DNA of 64,000 nt from Leclercia adecarboxylata (GTDB lineage Bacteria; Pseudomonadota; Gammaproteobacteria; Enterobacterales; Enterobacteriaceae): contig DERO01000008.1 in NCBI GenBank assembly GCA_002360945.1, forward strand, positions 124,001 through 188,000, in the 5' to 3' direction. The position numbers and the translations under genes are program-made. Shown here piece after piece: positions 27,156 to 38,934 of the stretch (its first letter is position 1; each line of letters begins with the position of its first letter). The notes below the pieces were generated by a model. It ran no database searches and was not told the origin of the DNA. It saw nothing but the letters and a program-made list of their open reading frames with translations.

Positions 27156-30100
27156 TCACTCTACGGCAAACACCTTATCCAGCCTGCTATACCCCAGCCC
27201 GTTAATTTTCTTCACTTTGATCTGCACCGGAATGCGCTCTTTCATCGCCTCGACGTGACTGATCACGCCTATGGTTTTGCCGCTGGCGTTCAGCGCATCC
27301 AGCGCATCCAGGGCGGTATCCAGGGTTTCGCTGTCCAGGGTGCCAAAGCCCTCATCGAGGAACAGCGAATCAATCTGCGTTTTGTGGCTCACCAGATCGG
27401 AGAGCGCCAGCGCCAGCGCCAGACTCACGAGGAAGCTTTCGCCGCCGGAGAGGGTACGGGTATCGCGCACGGCGTCCGCCTGCCAGGTGTCCACCACCTC
27501 CAGCTCCAGCGCGTCGCTGACCTTACGTTGCAGGAGGTAGCGGCCATGCAGGCGAGTCAGCTGCTGGTTGGCGAGCCACACCAGGTTGTCGAGGGTTAAG
27601 CCCTGGGCAAACTTACGGAAGCGATCCCCCTCTTTAGAACCGATCAGCGCGTTGAGATAACCCCAGTCATCCGCCAGACGGGTCGCGGCCGCAATTTCCT
27701 GCATCAGCGCCTGCTGATGCAGGCGGTTATCGCTGTCCTGCCTGAGCTGCTGACGGATCTCCCCCTGGCGGGTGGTGTTTTCACGCAGCTGCTGCGCAAG
27801 CTGCTGGAGCTGCGCCTGTAAAAGCGGCACGTCGGTCGTCAGGTTGTCCGGACGCAGTTCCAGATGCGCGTTCAGCCGCTGGCCAGCCTGCTGAAGCAGC
27901 GCCGTGGCCTGCTGGATCTGGTTCTCAAGGCTCTGCTTCAGCTGCTCCAGGCGGTGAAGGGTCGCGTCATCCAGCAGGGCCGCAAGGAACGCGTCGCGAT
28001 CGCTAAAGACGCTGGCGGCCAGCGCGGCGGCAAACTGCGTCTGGGCCTGCTGCAGGCGTTCGCTTTCCAGCCTGAACTGCTGTTGCAGGGTGGCAAGCTG
28101 GCTGTGCAGAGAGACGCATTCGGTATGAATGTCGCGCCAGTTCTCCGGGATAACGCTTTCTGCTTCAGTCGACGCCGTCGCCGGAAGGGTCTCCAGCAGC
28201 GGCGTCAGGGCAGCAATGCGTTCCCGCAGGGCGCTGTGCTGGGACTGCTGCGCCTGCCAGTGCTGGGACTCCTTTTCGCGTTCAGCGAGCCAGGCCTGTT
28301 CCGCGCCGTCATCAGGCATCGCCAGCGACAATGCCTGGAGCGCGTGTTCCATGGCGGTACGGGTGGCCGCCAGCTGCTGGAGATAGCCTTGTTCCTGAGC
28401 TTCCTCTTCGTTCAGCTGGTTTTGCAGCGTCAGGCGCTGGCTAAGCTGGTAAAGCTGCTGTTCGTACTGCTCCTGCTGATTCAGCCAGGGGGCGATATCG
28501 TCCTGAATATTCAGGGTAATCGTCAGGGAGGCGCAAACCTGCTGCCACTCTTCGGTGAGCGTCTGTGCGTCCCGGGTCAGCGTCTGCGCTTCGTCTGATT
28601 CGCGCTGCAGCTGGGCGGTGAGGGCATTCACCTGGCCCAGCACCAGCAGACCTTCCTCCTTGAGGGCGGCGACCTCTTTTTCCATCGCGTCCCGGCGGCG
28701 CTGGTTTTCCGTGAGCGCTAAGGCCTGGTACTGCGCAATCGCCGGGTGTTCGGTAGATCCGCAGAGCAGGCAGGGTTTCCCGGCCTCCAGTTCGGCCCGA
28801 TAGCTCTCCAGCTTCTTGATCTTCTCTTCCTGCTCACACAAAACTTTCAGATCGAGGTAGTGCTGGTTTTTCTCTTTGTACTGCTGGCGGCGCAGCGCCA
28901 GGGTTTCGTTGAGTTTTGCCAGCTCGCCCTGCGCCTTTTGCACGCTCTCATTATTCTGGCTGAGGCGCTTTTGCAGGGGCTGATAGCGGGCATGGAGTGT
29001 GGTCAGCCGCTGGCGCGCCGCGCGGGCCTGGGTTTGCAGCGCCATTTCGGCGGCCGCTTGTTCTGCCGTGAGCGTCAGGGGGCTTTCCGGCAGGCCCGAC
29101 AGCTTCTGGCGTAATTCCGCGATACGCCGGGTCAGCGTGGCGAGCTGGGTTTTATCCCGGTTGAGCTGGGTGAAGTGCGCGCGCCAGCCCGCCATCTCCT
29201 GACCCCACTGGCGGAAGCGGTCGTGGTCGGTCAGCCACTGCGTCAGGGCGGTGAATTCCGTCTGCAATTGATCCTGTACGCGCAGCGCCCCGCTGCGGAT
29301 CCGCGCGCGCAGCGCCTCGCTGGACTGTAAGCGAGTATTCACATCCAGCATTTGCTGTTCCGTTTGCGCCAGGCGGGCGATCTGCTCCTGCTGCCGCTCC
29401 CACTGCGGGCGCAGGAGGGCGGCGGGTTGGGCCAGATGCAGCTTTTCCAGCTCGGGGGTAGCGTCGGTCAGGGCCTGCTGCGCCTGCTGCTGCGCGGCCA
29501 TCGACCGCTGCTGTTCGCGCACCAGCTCATCGTGGCGGGTCAGCCAGTGAAACTCTTTCTGCTGTGCTTCCTGTTGGGCCAGCAGCTGTTGTTCTTCGTC
29601 AGTAAGTACCTGCAAACCTTGCTGAAGTTGCTGCTGTTGCTCGTCACTGAGTAACACCACGCCGGCGGCCTGAGCTTCGCGTCTCTCCAGCTCGCTGCGC
29701 GCCGCTTTGTGTTTTTCAAATACCATTGCCGAGATCTGACCGTAAATTTCGGTCCCGGTCAGCTCCTCCAGCAGCTCGGCGCGCTCTTTCGGCCGGGCGT
29801 TGAGAAAGGCGGCAAACTGCCCCTGGGAGAGGAGCATCGAGCGGGTAAAGCGGTCATAGTCCAGCCCGGTCAGGGAGGCGACAAGCTCCAGTTTATCTTT
29901 TACTTTATCGGCGAGGATTTTGCCGTCTTCACATTTGGCCAGCTCCACGCGCGGCACCTGGAGATTGCCGTCCGGCTGATTGCGCGCCCGGTTCTGGCTC
30001 CAGAAGGCGCGATAGCCGATCCCTTTTACCTCAAACTCCACCTCCGCCAGACACTCGGCGGTGTCGCGGGTCATCAGATCGTTCTGCGATTGCGAGACGG

Positions 30101-30287
30101 TGTTGAGGCGCGGCGTCTCGTGGTAGAGCGCCAGGCAGATGGCATCCAGCAGGGTGGTTTTCCCCGCGCCGGTCGGGCCGGTGATGGCAAACAGGCCGTT
30201 GCTGAGGAAGGGCTCGGCGGTGAAGTCGATTTTCCATTCACCCTTGAGCGAGTTGAGGTTTTTCAGACGCAGGCTGAGAATTTTCAT
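27156..30287 (-). CDS. sbcC: Exonuclease SbcC, SMC-like ATPase subunit of SbcCD
   Basis: Large ATPase subunit of the SbcCD nuclease (Rad50 counterpart), which cuts hairpins and trims DNA ends in the cytoplasm. The 1043-residue chain has Walker [10 protein letters not shown] (37-45), two long coiled-coil arms, a zinc hook KPCLLCGS with C506 and C509 at the centre, the signature [15 protein letters not shown] near 943 and Walker [14 protein letters not shown] near 975. Length is close to E. coli (1048). The ATG overlaps the sbcD stop, so the two are translationally coupled. Confidence 0.98.
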   Translation of the reverse strand: MKILSLRLKNLNSLKGEWKIDFTAEPFLSNGLFAITGPTGAGKTTLLDAICLALYHETPRLNTVSQSQNDLMTRDTAECLAEVEFEVKGIGYRAFWSQNRARNQPDGNLQVPRVELAKCEDGKILADKVKDKLELVASLTGLDYDRFTRSMLLSQGQFAAFLNARPKERAELLEELTGTEIYGQISAMVFEKHKAARSELERREAQAAGVVLLSDEQQQQLQQGLQVLTDEEQQLLAQQEAQQKEFHWLTRHDELVREQQRSMAAQQQAQQALTDATPELEKLHLAQPAALLRPQWERQQEQIARLAQTEQQMLDVNTRLQSSEALRARIRSGALRVQDQLQTEFTALTQWLTDHDRFRQWGQEMAGWRAHFTQLNRDKTQLATLTRRIAELRQKLSGLPESPLTLTAEQAAAEMALQTQARAARQRLTTLHARYQPLQKRLSQNNESVQKAQGELAKLNETLALRRQQYKEKNQHYLDLKVLCEQEEKIKKLESYRAELEAGKPCLLCGSTEHPAIAQYQALALTENQRRRDAMEKEVAALKEEGLLVLGQVNALTAQLQRESDEAQTLTRDAQTLTEEWQQVCASLTITLNIQDDIAPWLNQQEQYEQQLYQLSQRLTLQNQLNEEEAQEQGYLQQLAATRTAMEHALQALSLAMPDDGAEQAWLAEREKESQHWQAQQSQHSALRERIAALTPLLETLPATASTEAESVIPENWRDIHTECVSLHSQLATLQQQFRLESERLQQAQTQFAAALAASVFSDRDAFLAALLDDATLHRLEQLKQSLENQIQQATALLQQAGQRLNAHLELRPDNLTTDVPLLQAQLQQLAQQLRENTTRQGEIRQQLRQDSDNRLHQQALMQEIAAATRLADDWGYLNALIGSKEGDRFRKFAQGLTLDNLVWLANQQLTRLHGRYLLQRKVSDALELEVVDTWQADAVRDTRTLSGGESFLVSLALALALSDLVSHKTQIDSLFLDEGFGTLDSETLDTALDALDALNASGKTIGVISHVEAMKERIPVQIKVKKINGLGYSRLDKVFAVE

Positions 30288-31489
30288 GCGTTATCCTCCT
30301 CGTTATCCAGGGCGTGCAGGGCGTGGCTGAACAGCTCGTTTAACCGGGCCCGCTGCGCATCGTCGAGGGTCTCCTGCGCCAGACGGCGCTCAAAGACCTC
30401 CTCCACCCGCAGCTCGCTGAGGGTTTCACGCAGGCTGTTGGCGAGGAGCTTCTCGCGCAACTCGCGGCTGCGTCGTACCAGCAGCACCTCCACCGGCAGA
30501 TCTTCCGTCAGGTGCTGAATTTTACGCTGCATGTCGTGCAGGTACTCCTCGGTGGCAATTTCGATATCCAGCCAGACGGGGGGCGTCTGCTCCACGCCGC
30601 GCCACTGCTCCAGCTGGGCGGCGATGGCTGCCAGATCGCCCTTCAGCACCGCCAGCGGTTGGGTGATGGGCACCTCCAGGGCATCGACGGCGCTGAGCTT
30701 ACCGGCGTCAAAACTCACCAGGTGCACGCATTTGCTTTTGCCGGTTTCATCAAAGCTGAGGGGGATAGGGGAGCCGCAGTAGCGAATATGGTCGCAGCCG
30801 CCAATCTTCTGGGCCCGGTGGATATGGCCCAGCGCAATGTAGTCGGCCGCCGGAAAATGCTGTGCCGGGAAGGCGTCCAGCGTCCCGATATAGATGTCAC
30901 GCACCGCGTCACTTTTACTGGCACCGACGGTGGTGAGGTGTCCGGTGGCGATAATCGGCAGGACGCTGTCGCCGCGAAGCTGGCAGGCGGCAGTATACTG
31001 ATCGGCATAATAGTGGGTGATGGCCTCTAACAGCTGCTGCTGTTTTTCGATCCCCGAGAGGCCCGCCTGGCTTTTCATCACGTCGCGAGGGCGTAAGAAC
31101 GGGATCGGGCACAGCACCGCGCCGGGTGTCCCGTCGCGTTTATGCAGAATTTGCGGCCCGTGACCGGCGCTGGCCACCACGGTGGTGTTAAGAAACGCCA
31201 GAATTTCACGGGATTCATTCAGCGTGGCCACGGAATCATGGTTGCCGGCCACAATCACCAGATGGCATCCGGTCTTCTGCAGGTTTACCACGAAACGGTT
31301 ATAGAGTTCTCGCGCATAGCTGGGTGGCGATCCGGTGTCGAAGATGTCCCCGGCCACGAGGATGGCGTCGACCTGGTGGGATTGTGCCATCTCAAGCAGC
31401 CAGTTGAGGAACGCTTCATGTTCGGCGGCGCGGCTTTTACTGTAGAAGTTCTGTCCCAGATGCCAGTCCGAGGTGTGAAGTATGCGCAT
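30284..31489 (-). CDS. sbcD: Exonuclease SbcD, nuclease subunit of SbcCD
   Basis: Mn-dependent nuclease subunit (Mre11 counterpart) that works with SbcC. The 401-residue protein starts [15 protein letters not shown] and has the metallophosphoesterase metal motifs DWHLG (D8, H10), GDIFDTG, GNHDS, GHLTTVG and GHIHRAQ. The ATG at 31489 was chosen because it starts the conserved motif; 14 more codons upstream are open but not conserved. It ends in a 4-bp overlap with sbcC. Divergent from phoB. Confidence 0.98.
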   Translation of the reverse strand: MRILHTSDWHLGQNFYSKSRAAEHEAFLNWLLEMAQSHQVDAILVAGDIFDTGSPPSYARELYNRFVVNLQKTGCHLVIVAGNHDSVATLNESREILAFLNTTVVASAGHGPQILHKRDGTPGAVLCPIPFLRPRDVMKSQAGLSGIEKQQQLLEAITHYYADQYTAACQLRGDSVLPIIATGHLTTVGASKSDAVRDIYIGTLDAFPAQHFPAADYIALGHIHRAQKIGGCDHIRYCGSPIPLSFDETGKSKCVHLVSFDAGKLSAVDALEVPITQPLAVLKGDLAAIAAQLEQWRGVEQTPPVWLDIEIATEEYLHDMQRKIQHLTEDLPVEVLLVRRSRELREKLLANSLRETLSELRVEEVFERRLAQETLDDAQRARLNELFSHALHALDNEEDNA

Positions 31490-31603
31490 AACAGATCCGT
31501 GGCAAAAAAAAGTAAGCGGGATTATAAACATTCAGGGGAAGGAAGATAACCGCTACAATCAGGGCGGCCAGAAAACAACGGCTTGCCTTTATTGGTGGGC
31601 AGG

Positions 31604-31640
31604 TTTTTCATAAATCTGTCATAAATCTGACGCATAATGA
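31604..31640 (+). promoter_or_regulatory. Pho box and promoter of phoBR
   Basis: TTTTTCATAAATCTGTCATA then AATCTGACGCATAATGAC carries two adjoining CTGTCAT-like repeats and a -10-like CATAAT, about 45 bp before phoB. It matches the E. coli phoB promoter, which PhoB activates itself. Confidence 0.88.
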
Positions 31641-31683
31641 CGCCGTATTACAAACATGTAACCTAAATAAGACAGGGCTAAGT

Positions 31684-32373
31684 ATGGCGAGACGTATTCT
31701 GGTCGTAGAAGATGAAGCACCCATTCGTGAAATGGTCTGTTTCGTGCTCGAACAAAATGGCTTTCAACCGGTGGAAGCCGAAGATTACGACAGCGCGGTG
31801 AATCAGCTCAACGAACCCTGGCCCGATCTGATCCTGCTCGACTGGATGTTGCCCGGCGGCTCTGGTCTGCAATTCATCAAACATATCAAACGTGAAGCCT
31901 TAACCCGCGATATTCCGGTAATGATGTTGACGGCCCGCGGCGAAGAGGAAGATCGCGTTCGCGGTCTGGAGACCGGGGCGGATGACTACATCACCAAACC
32001 CTTCTCACCGAAAGAGCTGGTGGCGCGTATCAAGGCGGTGATGCGCCGTATTTCACCGATGGCGGTGGAAGAGGTGATCGAGATGCAGGGTCTGAGCCTG
32101 GATCCCACTTCGCACCGCGTGATGACCGGTGAAAATCCCCTCGATATGGGGCCGACCGAATTCAAACTGCTGCACTTCTTCATGACCCACCCGGAACGCG
32201 TCTACAGCCGCGAGCAGTTGCTCAATAATGTCTGGGGCACTAACGTCTATGTTGAAGACCGGACGGTGGATGTTCACATTCGTCGTCTGCGTAAGGCCCT
32301 TGAAACCAGCGGTCACGATCGCATGGTACAGACCGTCCGCGGCACGGGTTATCGTTTCTCAACCCGTTTCTGA
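31684..32373 (+). CDS. phoB: Phosphate regulon response regulator PhoB
   Basis: OmpR-type transcription factor activated by PhoR when phosphate is scarce. The 229-residue protein has a receiver domain with acidic pocket EDE (9-11), phospho-acceptor D53 in [10 protein letters not shown] and K105 in [10 protein letters not shown], then a winged-helix DNA-binding domain (residues about 130-229, ending [11 protein letters not shown]). A Pho box precedes it, so it is autoregulated. phoR follows after 21 bp. A clear target in this window is phoA. Confidence 0.98.
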   Translation: MARRILVVEDEAPIREMVCFVLEQNGFQPVEAEDYDSAVNQLNEPWPDLILLDWMLPGGSGLQFIKHIKREALTRDIPVMMLTARGEEEDRVRGLETGADDYITKPFSPKELVARIKAVMRRISPMAVEEVIEMQGLSLDPTSHRVMTGENPLDMGPTEFKLLHFFMTHPERVYSREQLLNNVWGTNVYVEDRTVDVHIRRLRKALETSGHDRMVQTVRGTGYRFSTRF

Positions 32374-32394
32374 ACAATGACAGGAGTGTGACGC

Positions 32395-33690
32395 GTGCTG
32401 GAACGGCTGTCATGGAAAAGGCTCTGTTTTGAACTGGTACTTTGCTGTATCCCGGCCCTGATCCTCGGGGCCGTTTTCGGTTATTTACCCTGGTTTTTGC
32501 TGGCGGCCGTCACCGGACTGCTGATCTGGCACTTCTGGAATCTGCTCCGCCTCTCATGGTGGCTGTGGGTTGACAGAAGTATGACCCCACCGCCGGGAAG
32601 CGGCAGCTGGGAACCTCTGCTGTATGGCCTGCACCAGATGCAGATGCGTAATAAAAAACGCCGACGCGAGCTGGGCAGCCTGATCAAACGCTTTCGCAGC
32701 GGTGCCGAATCTCTGCCCGATGCGGTGGTGCTCACCACCGAAGAGGGGGCGATGTTCTGGTGCAACGGACTGGCGCAACAGCTGCTGGGCCTGCGCTGGC
32801 CGGACGATAATGGACAGAACATCCTCAACCTGCTGCGCTACCCCGAGTTCGCGCAGTATCTGAAAAAACGCGATTTCACCCGCCCGCACAATCTGGTGCT
32901 CAACAACGGTCGCCATCTGGAGATCCGCGTGATGCCTTACAGCGACAAACAGTGGCTGATGGTGGCGCGCGATGTGACGCAAATGCACCAGCTGGAAGGG
33001 GCGCGGCGCAACTTCTTTGCCAACGTCAGCCACGAGTTACGCACTCCGCTGACGGTGCTGCAGGGCTATCTGGAGATGATGCAGGAGCAGACCCTTGAGG
33101 GCGCGCCGCGGGAAAAAGCGCTGCAGACCATGCGCGAGCAGACGCAGCGCATGGAAGGGCTGGTGAAGCAGCTGCTGACCCTCTCCCGTATTGAGGCCGC
33201 GCCAACCCTGGCGCTCAATGAAACCATCGATGTGCCGATGATGCTGCGGATGTTAGAGCGTGAGGCGCAAACCTTAAGTCAGCAGCAGCACCAGATCACC
33301 TTCGAGGTGGATAACAGCCTCAAAGTGCGCGGCAGTAACGATGAACTGCGCAGCGCTATCTCCAACCTGGTCTATAACGCGGTGAATCACACTCCGGCGG
33401 GCACCCACATTACCGTGCGCTGGCAGCATGCGCCCACGGGAGCGGAGTTCAGCGTGGAGGATGATGGTCCCGGTATTGGCCCGGAGCACATTCCTCGCCT
33501 GACCGAGCGTTTTTATCGGGTGGATAAAGCCCGCTCCCGCCAGACGGGCGGCAGCGGTCTGGGGCTGGCTATTGTTAAGCACGCCATCAATCACCACGAC
33601 AGCCGTCTCGATATCGTCAGCACGCCGGGTAAAAGCACCCGTTTCAGTTTCGTGATCCCGGAACGTTTGATTGCCAGTAACAGCGCCTGA
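32395..33690 (+). CDS. phoR: Phosphate regulon sensor histidine kinase PhoR
   Basis: Membrane-bound kinase/phosphatase of PhoB, controlled through the Pst transporter and PhoU. The 431-residue chain has two hydrophobic segments near the N-terminus (residues 10-60) with almost no periplasmic loop, a PAS domain (about 95-190), the phospho-acceptor H213 in [10 protein letters not shown], then ATPase boxes N (NAVNHTP), G1 (VEDDGPGIG) and G2 ([10 protein letters not shown]). GTG start at 32395 after CAGGAGTGTGAC. A strong terminator follows, closing the phoBR operon. Confidence 0.98.
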   Translation: MLERLSWKRLCFELVLCCIPALILGAVFGYLPWFLLAAVTGLLIWHFWNLLRLSWWLWVDRSMTPPPGSGSWEPLLYGLHQMQMRNKKRRRELGSLIKRFRSGAESLPDAVVLTTEEGAMFWCNGLAQQLLGLRWPDDNGQNILNLLRYPEFAQYLKKRDFTRPHNLVLNNGRHLEIRVMPYSDKQWLMVARDVTQMHQLEGARRNFFANVSHELRTPLTVLQGYLEMMQEQTLEGAPREKALQTMREQTQRMEGLVKQLLTLSRIEAAPTLALNETIDVPMMLRMLEREAQTLSQQQHQITFEVDNSLKVRGSNDELRSAISNLVYNAVNHTPAGTHITVRWQHAPTGAEFSVEDDGPGIGPEHIPRLTERFYRVDKARSRQTGGSGLGLAIVKHAINHHDSRLDIVSTPGKSTRFSFVIPERLIASNSA

Positions 33691-34099
33691 CGAGCGCCCT
33701 GTAATCAGATATTGCCACAGGCCAGCGAAAGCTGGCCTGTTTGCTTTGCAGTCAACCGAAGCGCGGGTAAATTTTATACGCTTGTTGCTTTTTTGTTCGC
33801 ATGATTAGCCATGGGTTTTTCTGATAATTGGTGTAATGTTTCAGGTCTTACTTTCAGGCTGGCATATTGTTCTGGTTTTGCGATCCCATATTGCCTTTAA
33901 ACGTTATAAGCGTTTAAATTGCCCTCCTGATATCGTCGGACAGACTGTATTTGCGTGGTAAATCGAAAAAATATTCCTGACCACGGCAGCAGGGAAGCAT
34001 TTCCCGCTGAAATTGCACATTTTTTCCGCTGTTTTGTTCCGCATGGGATAGCGAAAAATTCAACGTTTTCAACACCACATCCACAGGCAGTAAGGTTTT
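33691..34099. other. Intergenic region phoR-brnQ (409 bp) with terminator and possible leader
   Basis: The first part holds the phoR terminator (33717-33748). The remainder is AT-rich and must contain the brnQ promoter. It includes a 41-codon frame at 33836-33961 (MFQVLLSGWHIVLVLRSHIA...) that is rich in Val, Leu and Ile but lacks a ribosome site, followed by an imperfect hairpin CAGCAGGGAA/TTTCCCGCTG at 33986-34008 and then TTTTTT near 34020. These could be an attenuator-like leader or chance. Nothing else is recognised. Confidence 0.4.
33717..33748 (+). terminator. Rho-independent terminator after phoR
   Basis: Perfect 10-bp stem ACAGGCCAGC / GCTGGCCTGT closed by the stable GAAA tetraloop, followed by TTGCTTT. 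Confidence 0.88.
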
Positions 34100-35419
34100 A
34101 TGACCCATCAATTGAAATCGCGTGACATCATCGCACTGGGCTTTATGACATTTGCGCTGTTCGTTGGCGCTGGCAACATCATCTTCCCACCTATGGTTGG
34201 CCTGCAGGCGGGTGAACACGTCTGGACCGCGGCGATCGGCTTTCTGATCACCGCCGTTGGCCTGCCGGTACTGACCGTCGTGGCGCTGGCGAAAGTGGGC
34301 GGCGGCGTTGACAGCCTCAGCGCGCCTATTGGTAAAGTGGCCGGGGTCATGCTGGCCGTGGTCTGCTATCTGGCGATTGGTCCACTGTTCGCCACGCCGC
34401 GTACCGCGACCGTCTCCTTCGAAGTGGGGATTGCCCCGCTGACCGGCGATGGCCCGCTGCCACTGTTTATCTATAGCCTGGTCTACTTCGCTATCGTGAT
34501 CCTGGTGTCGCTCTATCCGGGCAAACTGCTGGATACCGTGGGCAACTTCCTGGCACCGATGAAAATTCTGGCCCTGCTGGTGCTGGCGGTTGCGGCGATT
34601 ATCTGGCCGGCTGGCCCATTAAGCTCCGCGACCGAAGCCTATCAGAATGCCGCTTTCTCTAACGGTTTCGTGAACGGCTACCTGACCATGGATACGCTGG
34701 GTGCAATGGCGTTCGGTATCGTGATCGTTAACGCCGCGCGTTCCCGTGGCGTGACCGAAGCGCGTCTGCTGACCCGCTACACCGTCTGGGCTGGCCTGAT
34801 GGCGGGTGCGGGTCTGGCGCTGCTCTATCTGGCGCTGTTCCGTCTGGGTTCCGACAGCAGCGTGCTGGTTGACCAGGGCGCGAACGGGGCGGCGATCCTG
34901 CATGCCTACGTTCAGCACACCTTTGGCGGCGCGGGCAGCATGATGCTGGCAATCCTGATCTTCCTGGCCTGTCTGGTGACGGCGGTTGGCCTGACCTGTG
35001 CCTGTGCGGAGTTCTTTGCTCAGTACGTTCCGCTCTCTTATCGTACGCTGGTATTTATCCTCGGCGGCTTCTCGATGGCGGTGTCGAACCTGGGTCTGAG
35101 CCACCTGATTCAGGTCTCTATTCCGGTGCTGACCACCATCTACCCGCCGTGCATCGTGCTGGTGGTGTTGAGCTTCACCCGCGGCTGGTGGAATAATTCC
35201 ACACGAATTATCGCTCCGGCCATGTTTATCAGTCTGCTTTTTGGTATGCTTGACGGCATTAAGGCATCGGCAATCAGCGCCATGCTGCCCGCCTGGACAC
35301 AGCGTCTGCCGCTGTCTGAACAGGGTCTGGCGTGGCTGATGCCTACCGTTGTTGCACTGGTACTGGCTATTATCTGGGATCGTGCTGCAGGGCGTCAGGT
35401 TACATCGAACGCGCACTAA
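34100..35419 (+). CDS. brnQ: Branched-chain amino acid transporter BrnQ (LIV-II)
   Basis: Inner-membrane cation-coupled symporter for leucine, isoleucine and valine. The 439-residue protein has about twelve membrane helices; the N-terminus [20 protein letters not shown] and [18 protein letters not shown] block are typical of the LIVCS family. It is a single-gene unit with the phoR terminator before it and its own terminator behind. Position between phoR and proY is as in E. coli. Confidence 0.97.
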   Translation: MTHQLKSRDIIALGFMTFALFVGAGNIIFPPMVGLQAGEHVWTAAIGFLITAVGLPVLTVVALAKVGGGVDSLSAPIGKVAGVMLAVVCYLAIGPLFATPRTATVSFEVGIAPLTGDGPLPLFIYSLVYFAIVILVSLYPGKLLDTVGNFLAPMKILALLVLAVAAIIWPAGPLSSATEAYQNAAFSNGFVNGYLTMDTLGAMAFGIVIVNAARSRGVTEARLLTRYTVWAGLMAGAGLALLYLALFRLGSDSSVLVDQGANGAAILHAYVQHTFGGAGSMMLAILIFLACLVTAVGLTCACAEFFAQYVPLSYRTLVFILGGFSMAVSNLGLSHLIQVSIPVLTTIYPPCIVLVVLSFTRGWWNNSTRIIAPAMFISLLFGMLDGIKASAISAMLPAWTQRLPLSEQGLAWLMPTVVALVLAIIWDRAAGRQVTSNAH

Positions 35420-35437
35420 TCAACGGCTGAATGTTAA

Positions 35438-35467
35438 ACCACGGGGCGTAATGCCCCGTGGTTTTTT
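35438..35467 (+). terminator. Rho-independent terminator after brnQ
   Basis: Perfect 10-bp stem ACCACGGGGC / GCCCCGTGGT, loop GTAAT, followed by TTTTTGTTTTTTT. Confidence 0.93.
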
Positions 35468-35498
35468 GTTTTTTTTAGTCTGAATGGCATGACAACAA

Positions 35499-36872
35499 AT
35501 GGAAAGCACTAACAAACTCAAGCGTGGATTGAGCGCCCGCCACATCCGCTTTATGGCGCTGGGTTCTGCGATCGGCACCGGTCTTTTTTATGGCTCGGCA
35601 GATGCCATCAAAATGGCCGGTCCCAGCGTTCTGCTGGCATATCTTATCGGCGGTGTTGCCGCCTACATCATCATGCGTGCGCTGGGGGAGATGTCCGTTC
35701 ATAACCCGTCGGCCAGTTCCTTCTCCCGCTATGCTCAGGAAAACTTAGGCCCGCTCGCCGGGTATATCACCGGCTGGACCTACTGCTTCGAAATCCTGAT
35801 CGTGGCGATTGCCGACGTGACGGCCTTCGGCATCTATATGGGCGTCTGGTTCCCGACGGTGCCGCACTGGGTCTGGGTCCTCAGCGTGGTGCTGATCATC
35901 TGTGCCATCAACCTGATGAGCGTGAAGGTGTTTGGCGAGCTGGAGTTCTGGTTCTCCTTCTTTAAAGTCGCCACCATCATCATCATGATTGCCGCCGGTA
36001 TTGGCATCATCATCTGGGGGATTGGCAACGGCGGACAAGCGACCGGGATCCACAATCTGTGGAGCAACGGCGGCTTCTTCAGCAACGGCTGGATCGGCAT
36101 GGTGATGTCGCTGCAGATGGTGATGTTCGCCTACGGTGGGATCGAAATCATCGGCATCACCGCCGGTGAAGCGAAAGATCCTGAGAAGTCTATCCCGCGC
36201 GCCATCAACTCGGTGCCGATGCGTATTCTGGTCTTCTACGTGGGGACGCTGTTTGTGATCATGTCCATCTACCCGTGGAACCAGGTCGGCACCAACGGCA
36301 GCCCGTTCGTACTCACCTTCCAGCATCTGGGGATCACCTTTGCCGCCAGCATCCTTAACTTTGTGGTGCTGACCGCGTCGCTCTCCGCTATTAACGCCGA
36401 CGTTTTCGGCGTGGGGCGTATGCTGCACGGCATGGCAGAGCAGGGCAGCGCGCCTAAGGCCTTCGCCAAAACCTCCAGCCGCGGCACGCCGTGGGTGACG
36501 GTGCTGGTGATGACCGTGGCGCTGCTGCTGTCGGTCTATCTGAACTACATCATGCCGGAGAACGTCTTCCTGGTGATTGCCTCGCTGGCGACCTTCGCCA
36601 CCGTCTGGGTGTGGATCATGATCCTGATGTCGCAGATTGGCTTCCGTCGTCGTCTGTCGCCTGAAGAGGTAAAAGCGCTGAAGTTTAAAGTGCCGGGCGG
36701 CGTGGCAAGTACCGTTGGTGGCCTGATCTTCCTGGTCTTTATTATCGGCCTGATTGGTTACCACCCGGAAACCCGCATCTCGCTGTATGTTGGCTTCGCG
36801 TGGATTGCCCTGCTGCTGGTGGGCTGGGTGTTTAAACGCCGTCGCGAGCGCCAGTTAGCGGAAGTGCAGTAA
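35499..36872 (+). CDS. proY: Proline-specific APC-family permease ProY
   Basis: A 457-residue amino acid/polyamine/cation (APC) transporter with twelve predicted membrane helices and the family opening [20 protein letters not shown] (residues 14-33) and [15 protein letters not shown]. It matches E. coli and Salmonella ProY, described as a cryptic proline transporter. The ATG at 35499 lies 80 bp after brnQ, beyond a terminator, with no clear Shine-Dalgarno sequence (upstream GGCATGACAACAA), so translation may be weak. Specificity is taken from synteny. Confidence 0.93.
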   Translation: MESTNKLKRGLSARHIRFMALGSAIGTGLFYGSADAIKMAGPSVLLAYLIGGVAAYIIMRALGEMSVHNPSASSFSRYAQENLGPLAGYITGWTYCFEILIVAIADVTAFGIYMGVWFPTVPHWVWVLSVVLIICAINLMSVKVFGELEFWFSFFKVATIIIMIAAGIGIIIWGIGNGGQATGIHNLWSNGGFFSNGWIGMVMSLQMVMFAYGGIEIIGITAGEAKDPEKSIPRAINSVPMRILVFYVGTLFVIMSIYPWNQVGTNGSPFVLTFQHLGITFAASILNFVVLTASLSAINADVFGVGRMLHGMAEQGSAPKAFAKTSSRGTPWVTVLVMTVALLLSVYLNYIMPENVFLVIASLATFATVWVWIMILMSQIGFRRRLSPEEVKALKFKVPGGVASTVGGLIFLVFIIGLIGYHPETRISLYVGFAWIALLLVGWVFKRRRERQLAEVQ

Positions 36873-36877
36873 TCAGA

Positions 36878-36904
36878 ATGCCCGGCAAACGCCGGGCATT
36901 TTTC
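36878..36904 (+). terminator. Rho-independent terminator after proY
   Basis: Perfect 9-bp stem ATGCCCGGC / GCCGGGCAT with loop AAAC and TTTTT, 5 bp after the proY stop. Confidence 0.92.
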
Positions 36905-36925
36905 TCCTCCCCCTTCCTCCTCCCC
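36903..36925 (-). promoter_or_regulatory. Two tandem MalT-box-like sites upstream of malZ
   Basis: On the minus strand GGGGAGGAGG (36925-36916) matches the MalT consensus GGGGA(T/G)GAGG exactly and GGGGAGGAGA (36912-36903) in nine of ten positions, 13 bp apart. They lie about 80-100 bp before malZ, a known MalT-regulated gene in E. coli. Confidence 0.6.
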
Positions 36926-37003
36926 CAATAAACCTCTTCGTGAGGAGTGAACATCAACTACCCTGTGGCAAGGTGACCTCATTTCTGGGATAGGGGATAA
37001 GTG

Positions 37004-38821
37004 ATGTTGAATGCATGGCACCTGCCGGTTGCCCCATTTGTTAAGCAAAACAACGATAAACTCGTCATTACGCTGTGGCTGACGGGTGAGCACCTGCCTG
37101 AGCGGGTGACGATGCGCGCTGAAGTCGATAATGAAGAGACCTCGCTGCCAATGCACAAGCTGCGTAGCCAGCCGCAGCCCGGCGTCACCGCCTGGCGGGC
37201 GACCATCGACACCACGAAAGGGCAGCCGCGGCACCGCTACAGCTTTAAGATGCTCTGGCATAACCGTCAGCTGTGGTTCACCCCACAGGGGTTCAGCCGT
37301 TTTCCTCCTGCCCGGCTGGAGCAGTTCGCCGTGGATTACCCGGATGCCGGGCCAGAGTGGGTGGTCGAGCAGGTCTTTTATCAGATCTTCCCGGACCGCT
37401 TCGCCCGCAGCCAGCAGCGCGATCCGCAGCGGGACAAAACCTACTATCACCATGCCGCCGGTCACGAGACGATCTTCCATCAATGGGATGAACCTGTTAC
37501 CGCTCAGGCGGGGGGCTCAACCTTTTATGGCGGCGATCTCGACGGCATCAGCGAGAAGCTGCCGTACCTGAAAAAACTCGGCGTTACGGCCCTGTACCTC
37601 AACCCGGTATTTGTCGCCCCCAGCGTGCACAAGTATGACACCGAAGATTACCGCCACGTGGACGAGCAGTTTGGTGGCGACGAGGCCTTGCTGCGCCTGC
37701 GGGAGAATACCCACCGGGAAGGGATGCGCCTGATCCTCGACGGCGTGTTTAACCACAGCGGCGATTCCCACGCCTGGTTTGATCGGCACAACCGCGGCAC
37801 GGGCGGGGCCTGCCATAACCCGGATTCGACCCAACGGGACTGGTACAGCTTTGACGACGAAGGCCGCGCCCTCGACTGGCTGGGCTACGCCAGCCTGCCG
37901 AAGCTGGATTATCAGTCCCCGACGCTGGTAGACGAGATCTACGGCGGCGAGGACAGTATCGTCCGCCACTGGCTGAAAGCGCCGTGGAATATGGACGGCT
38001 GGCGGCTGGATGTGGTGCATATGCTTGGCGAAGACGGCGGGGCGCGCAACAACCTGCAGCACGTGGCCGGGATCACCCGTTCCGCGAAGCAGGCCCGGCC
38101 CGATGCCTTCGTCTTTGGCGAACACTTTGGTGACGCCCGCCAGTGGCTGCAGGCCGACGCGGAAGATTCGGCGATGAACTACCGGGGCTTCACCTTCCCG
38201 CTGTGGGGCTTCCTCGCTAATACCGATATCTCCTACGATCCGCAGCACATCGACGCTGAAACCTGCATGAAATGGATGGATAACTACCGCGCCAGCCTCT
38301 CGCATCAGCAGCAGCTTCGCATGTTCAACCAGCTCGACAGCCATGACACCGCCCGCTTTAAGTCGCTGCTCGGCAAAGACGTCGCACGTCTGCCGCTGGC
38401 GGTCACCTGGCTCTTTACCTGGCCTGGGGTACCGTGCATTTACTACGGGGACGAGGTGGGGCTGGACGGCAATAACGATCCGTTCTGCCGTAAGACCTTC
38501 CCGTGGGAGACCGAAAGGCAGGATCCGGCGCTGTTCAGGCTCTATCAGCGGCTGATTAAACTGCGCAAGCAGAGCCAGGCGCTGCGCTACGGTGGCTGTC
38601 AGGTGGTCTACGCCCATGACAACGTGGTGGTGTTTATGCGCGTCTACAACCAGCAGCGGGTGCTGGTAGCCATTAACCGGGGCGAAGCCTGTGAGGTGGT
38701 GATCGACCATTCGCCGCTGCTGAACGTCAAACAGTGGCAGTTGAAAGAGGGGAAAGGGGTGGCGCAGGAGGGCGTGCTGTCGTTACCGGCGATTTCGGCC
38801 TCGGTATGGTTCGGCAATTAA
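37004..38821 (+). CDS. malZ: Maltodextrin glucosidase MalZ
   Basis: Cytoplasmic GH13 enzyme that removes glucose from the reducing end of maltodextrins. The 605-residue protein has an N-terminal beta domain (1-115) and a TIM barrel with the four amylase regions: [18 protein letters not shown] (nucleophile Asp), VFGEHFGD (acid/base Glu) and LDSHDTARF. The ATG at 37004 gives the E. coli start MLNAWHLPV; the GTG one codon earlier is the alternative. MalT-box-like repeats precede it. It shares a bidirectional terminator with the convergent peroxiredoxin gene. Confidence 0.97.
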   Translation: MLNAWHLPVAPFVKQNNDKLVITLWLTGEHLPERVTMRAEVDNEETSLPMHKLRSQPQPGVTAWRATIDTTKGQPRHRYSFKMLWHNRQLWFTPQGFSRFPPARLEQFAVDYPDAGPEWVVEQVFYQIFPDRFARSQQRDPQRDKTYYHHAAGHETIFHQWDEPVTAQAGGSTFYGGDLDGISEKLPYLKKLGVTALYLNPVFVAPSVHKYDTEDYRHVDEQFGGDEALLRLRENTHREGMRLILDGVFNHSGDSHAWFDRHNRGTGGACHNPDSTQRDWYSFDDEGRALDWLGYASLPKLDYQSPTLVDEIYGGEDSIVRHWLKAPWNMDGWRLDVVHMLGEDGGARNNLQHVAGITRSAKQARPDAFVFGEHFGDARQWLQADAEDSAMNYRGFTFPLWGFLANTDISYDPQHIDAETCMKWMDNYRASLSHQQQLRMFNQLDSHDTARFKSLLGKDVARLPLAVTWLFTWPGVPCIYYGDEVGLDGNNDPFCRKTFPWETERQDPALFRLYQRLIKLRKQSQALRYGGCQVVYAHDNVVVFMRVYNQQRVLVAINRGEACEVVIDHSPLLNVKQWQLKEGKGVAQEGVLSLPAISASVWFGN

Positions 38822-38830
38822 TCCTTTGCA

Positions 38831-38864
38831 TTGCCGGGCGGCACTGCGTTAGCCCGGCCTACAA
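38831..38864. repeat. Single REP unit after malZ
   Basis: TTGCCGGGCGGCACTGCGTT followed by AGCCCGGCCTACAA, one REP unit 9 bp after the malZ stop. Confidence 0.75.
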
Positions 38865-38891
38865 AGGCGGTTTCGCTTAAACCGCATCCAT

Positions 38892-38920
38892 AAAAAAGGC
38901 CCGCATCTGCGGGCCTTTTC
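38892..38920. terminator. Bidirectional terminator between malZ and the peroxiredoxin gene
   Basis: AAAAGGCCCGC / GCGGGCCTTTT with loop ATCT; A-run on the left and T-run on the right allow termination from either side. Confidence 0.9.
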
Positions 38921-38934
38921 GTAAACCGTGCCGA

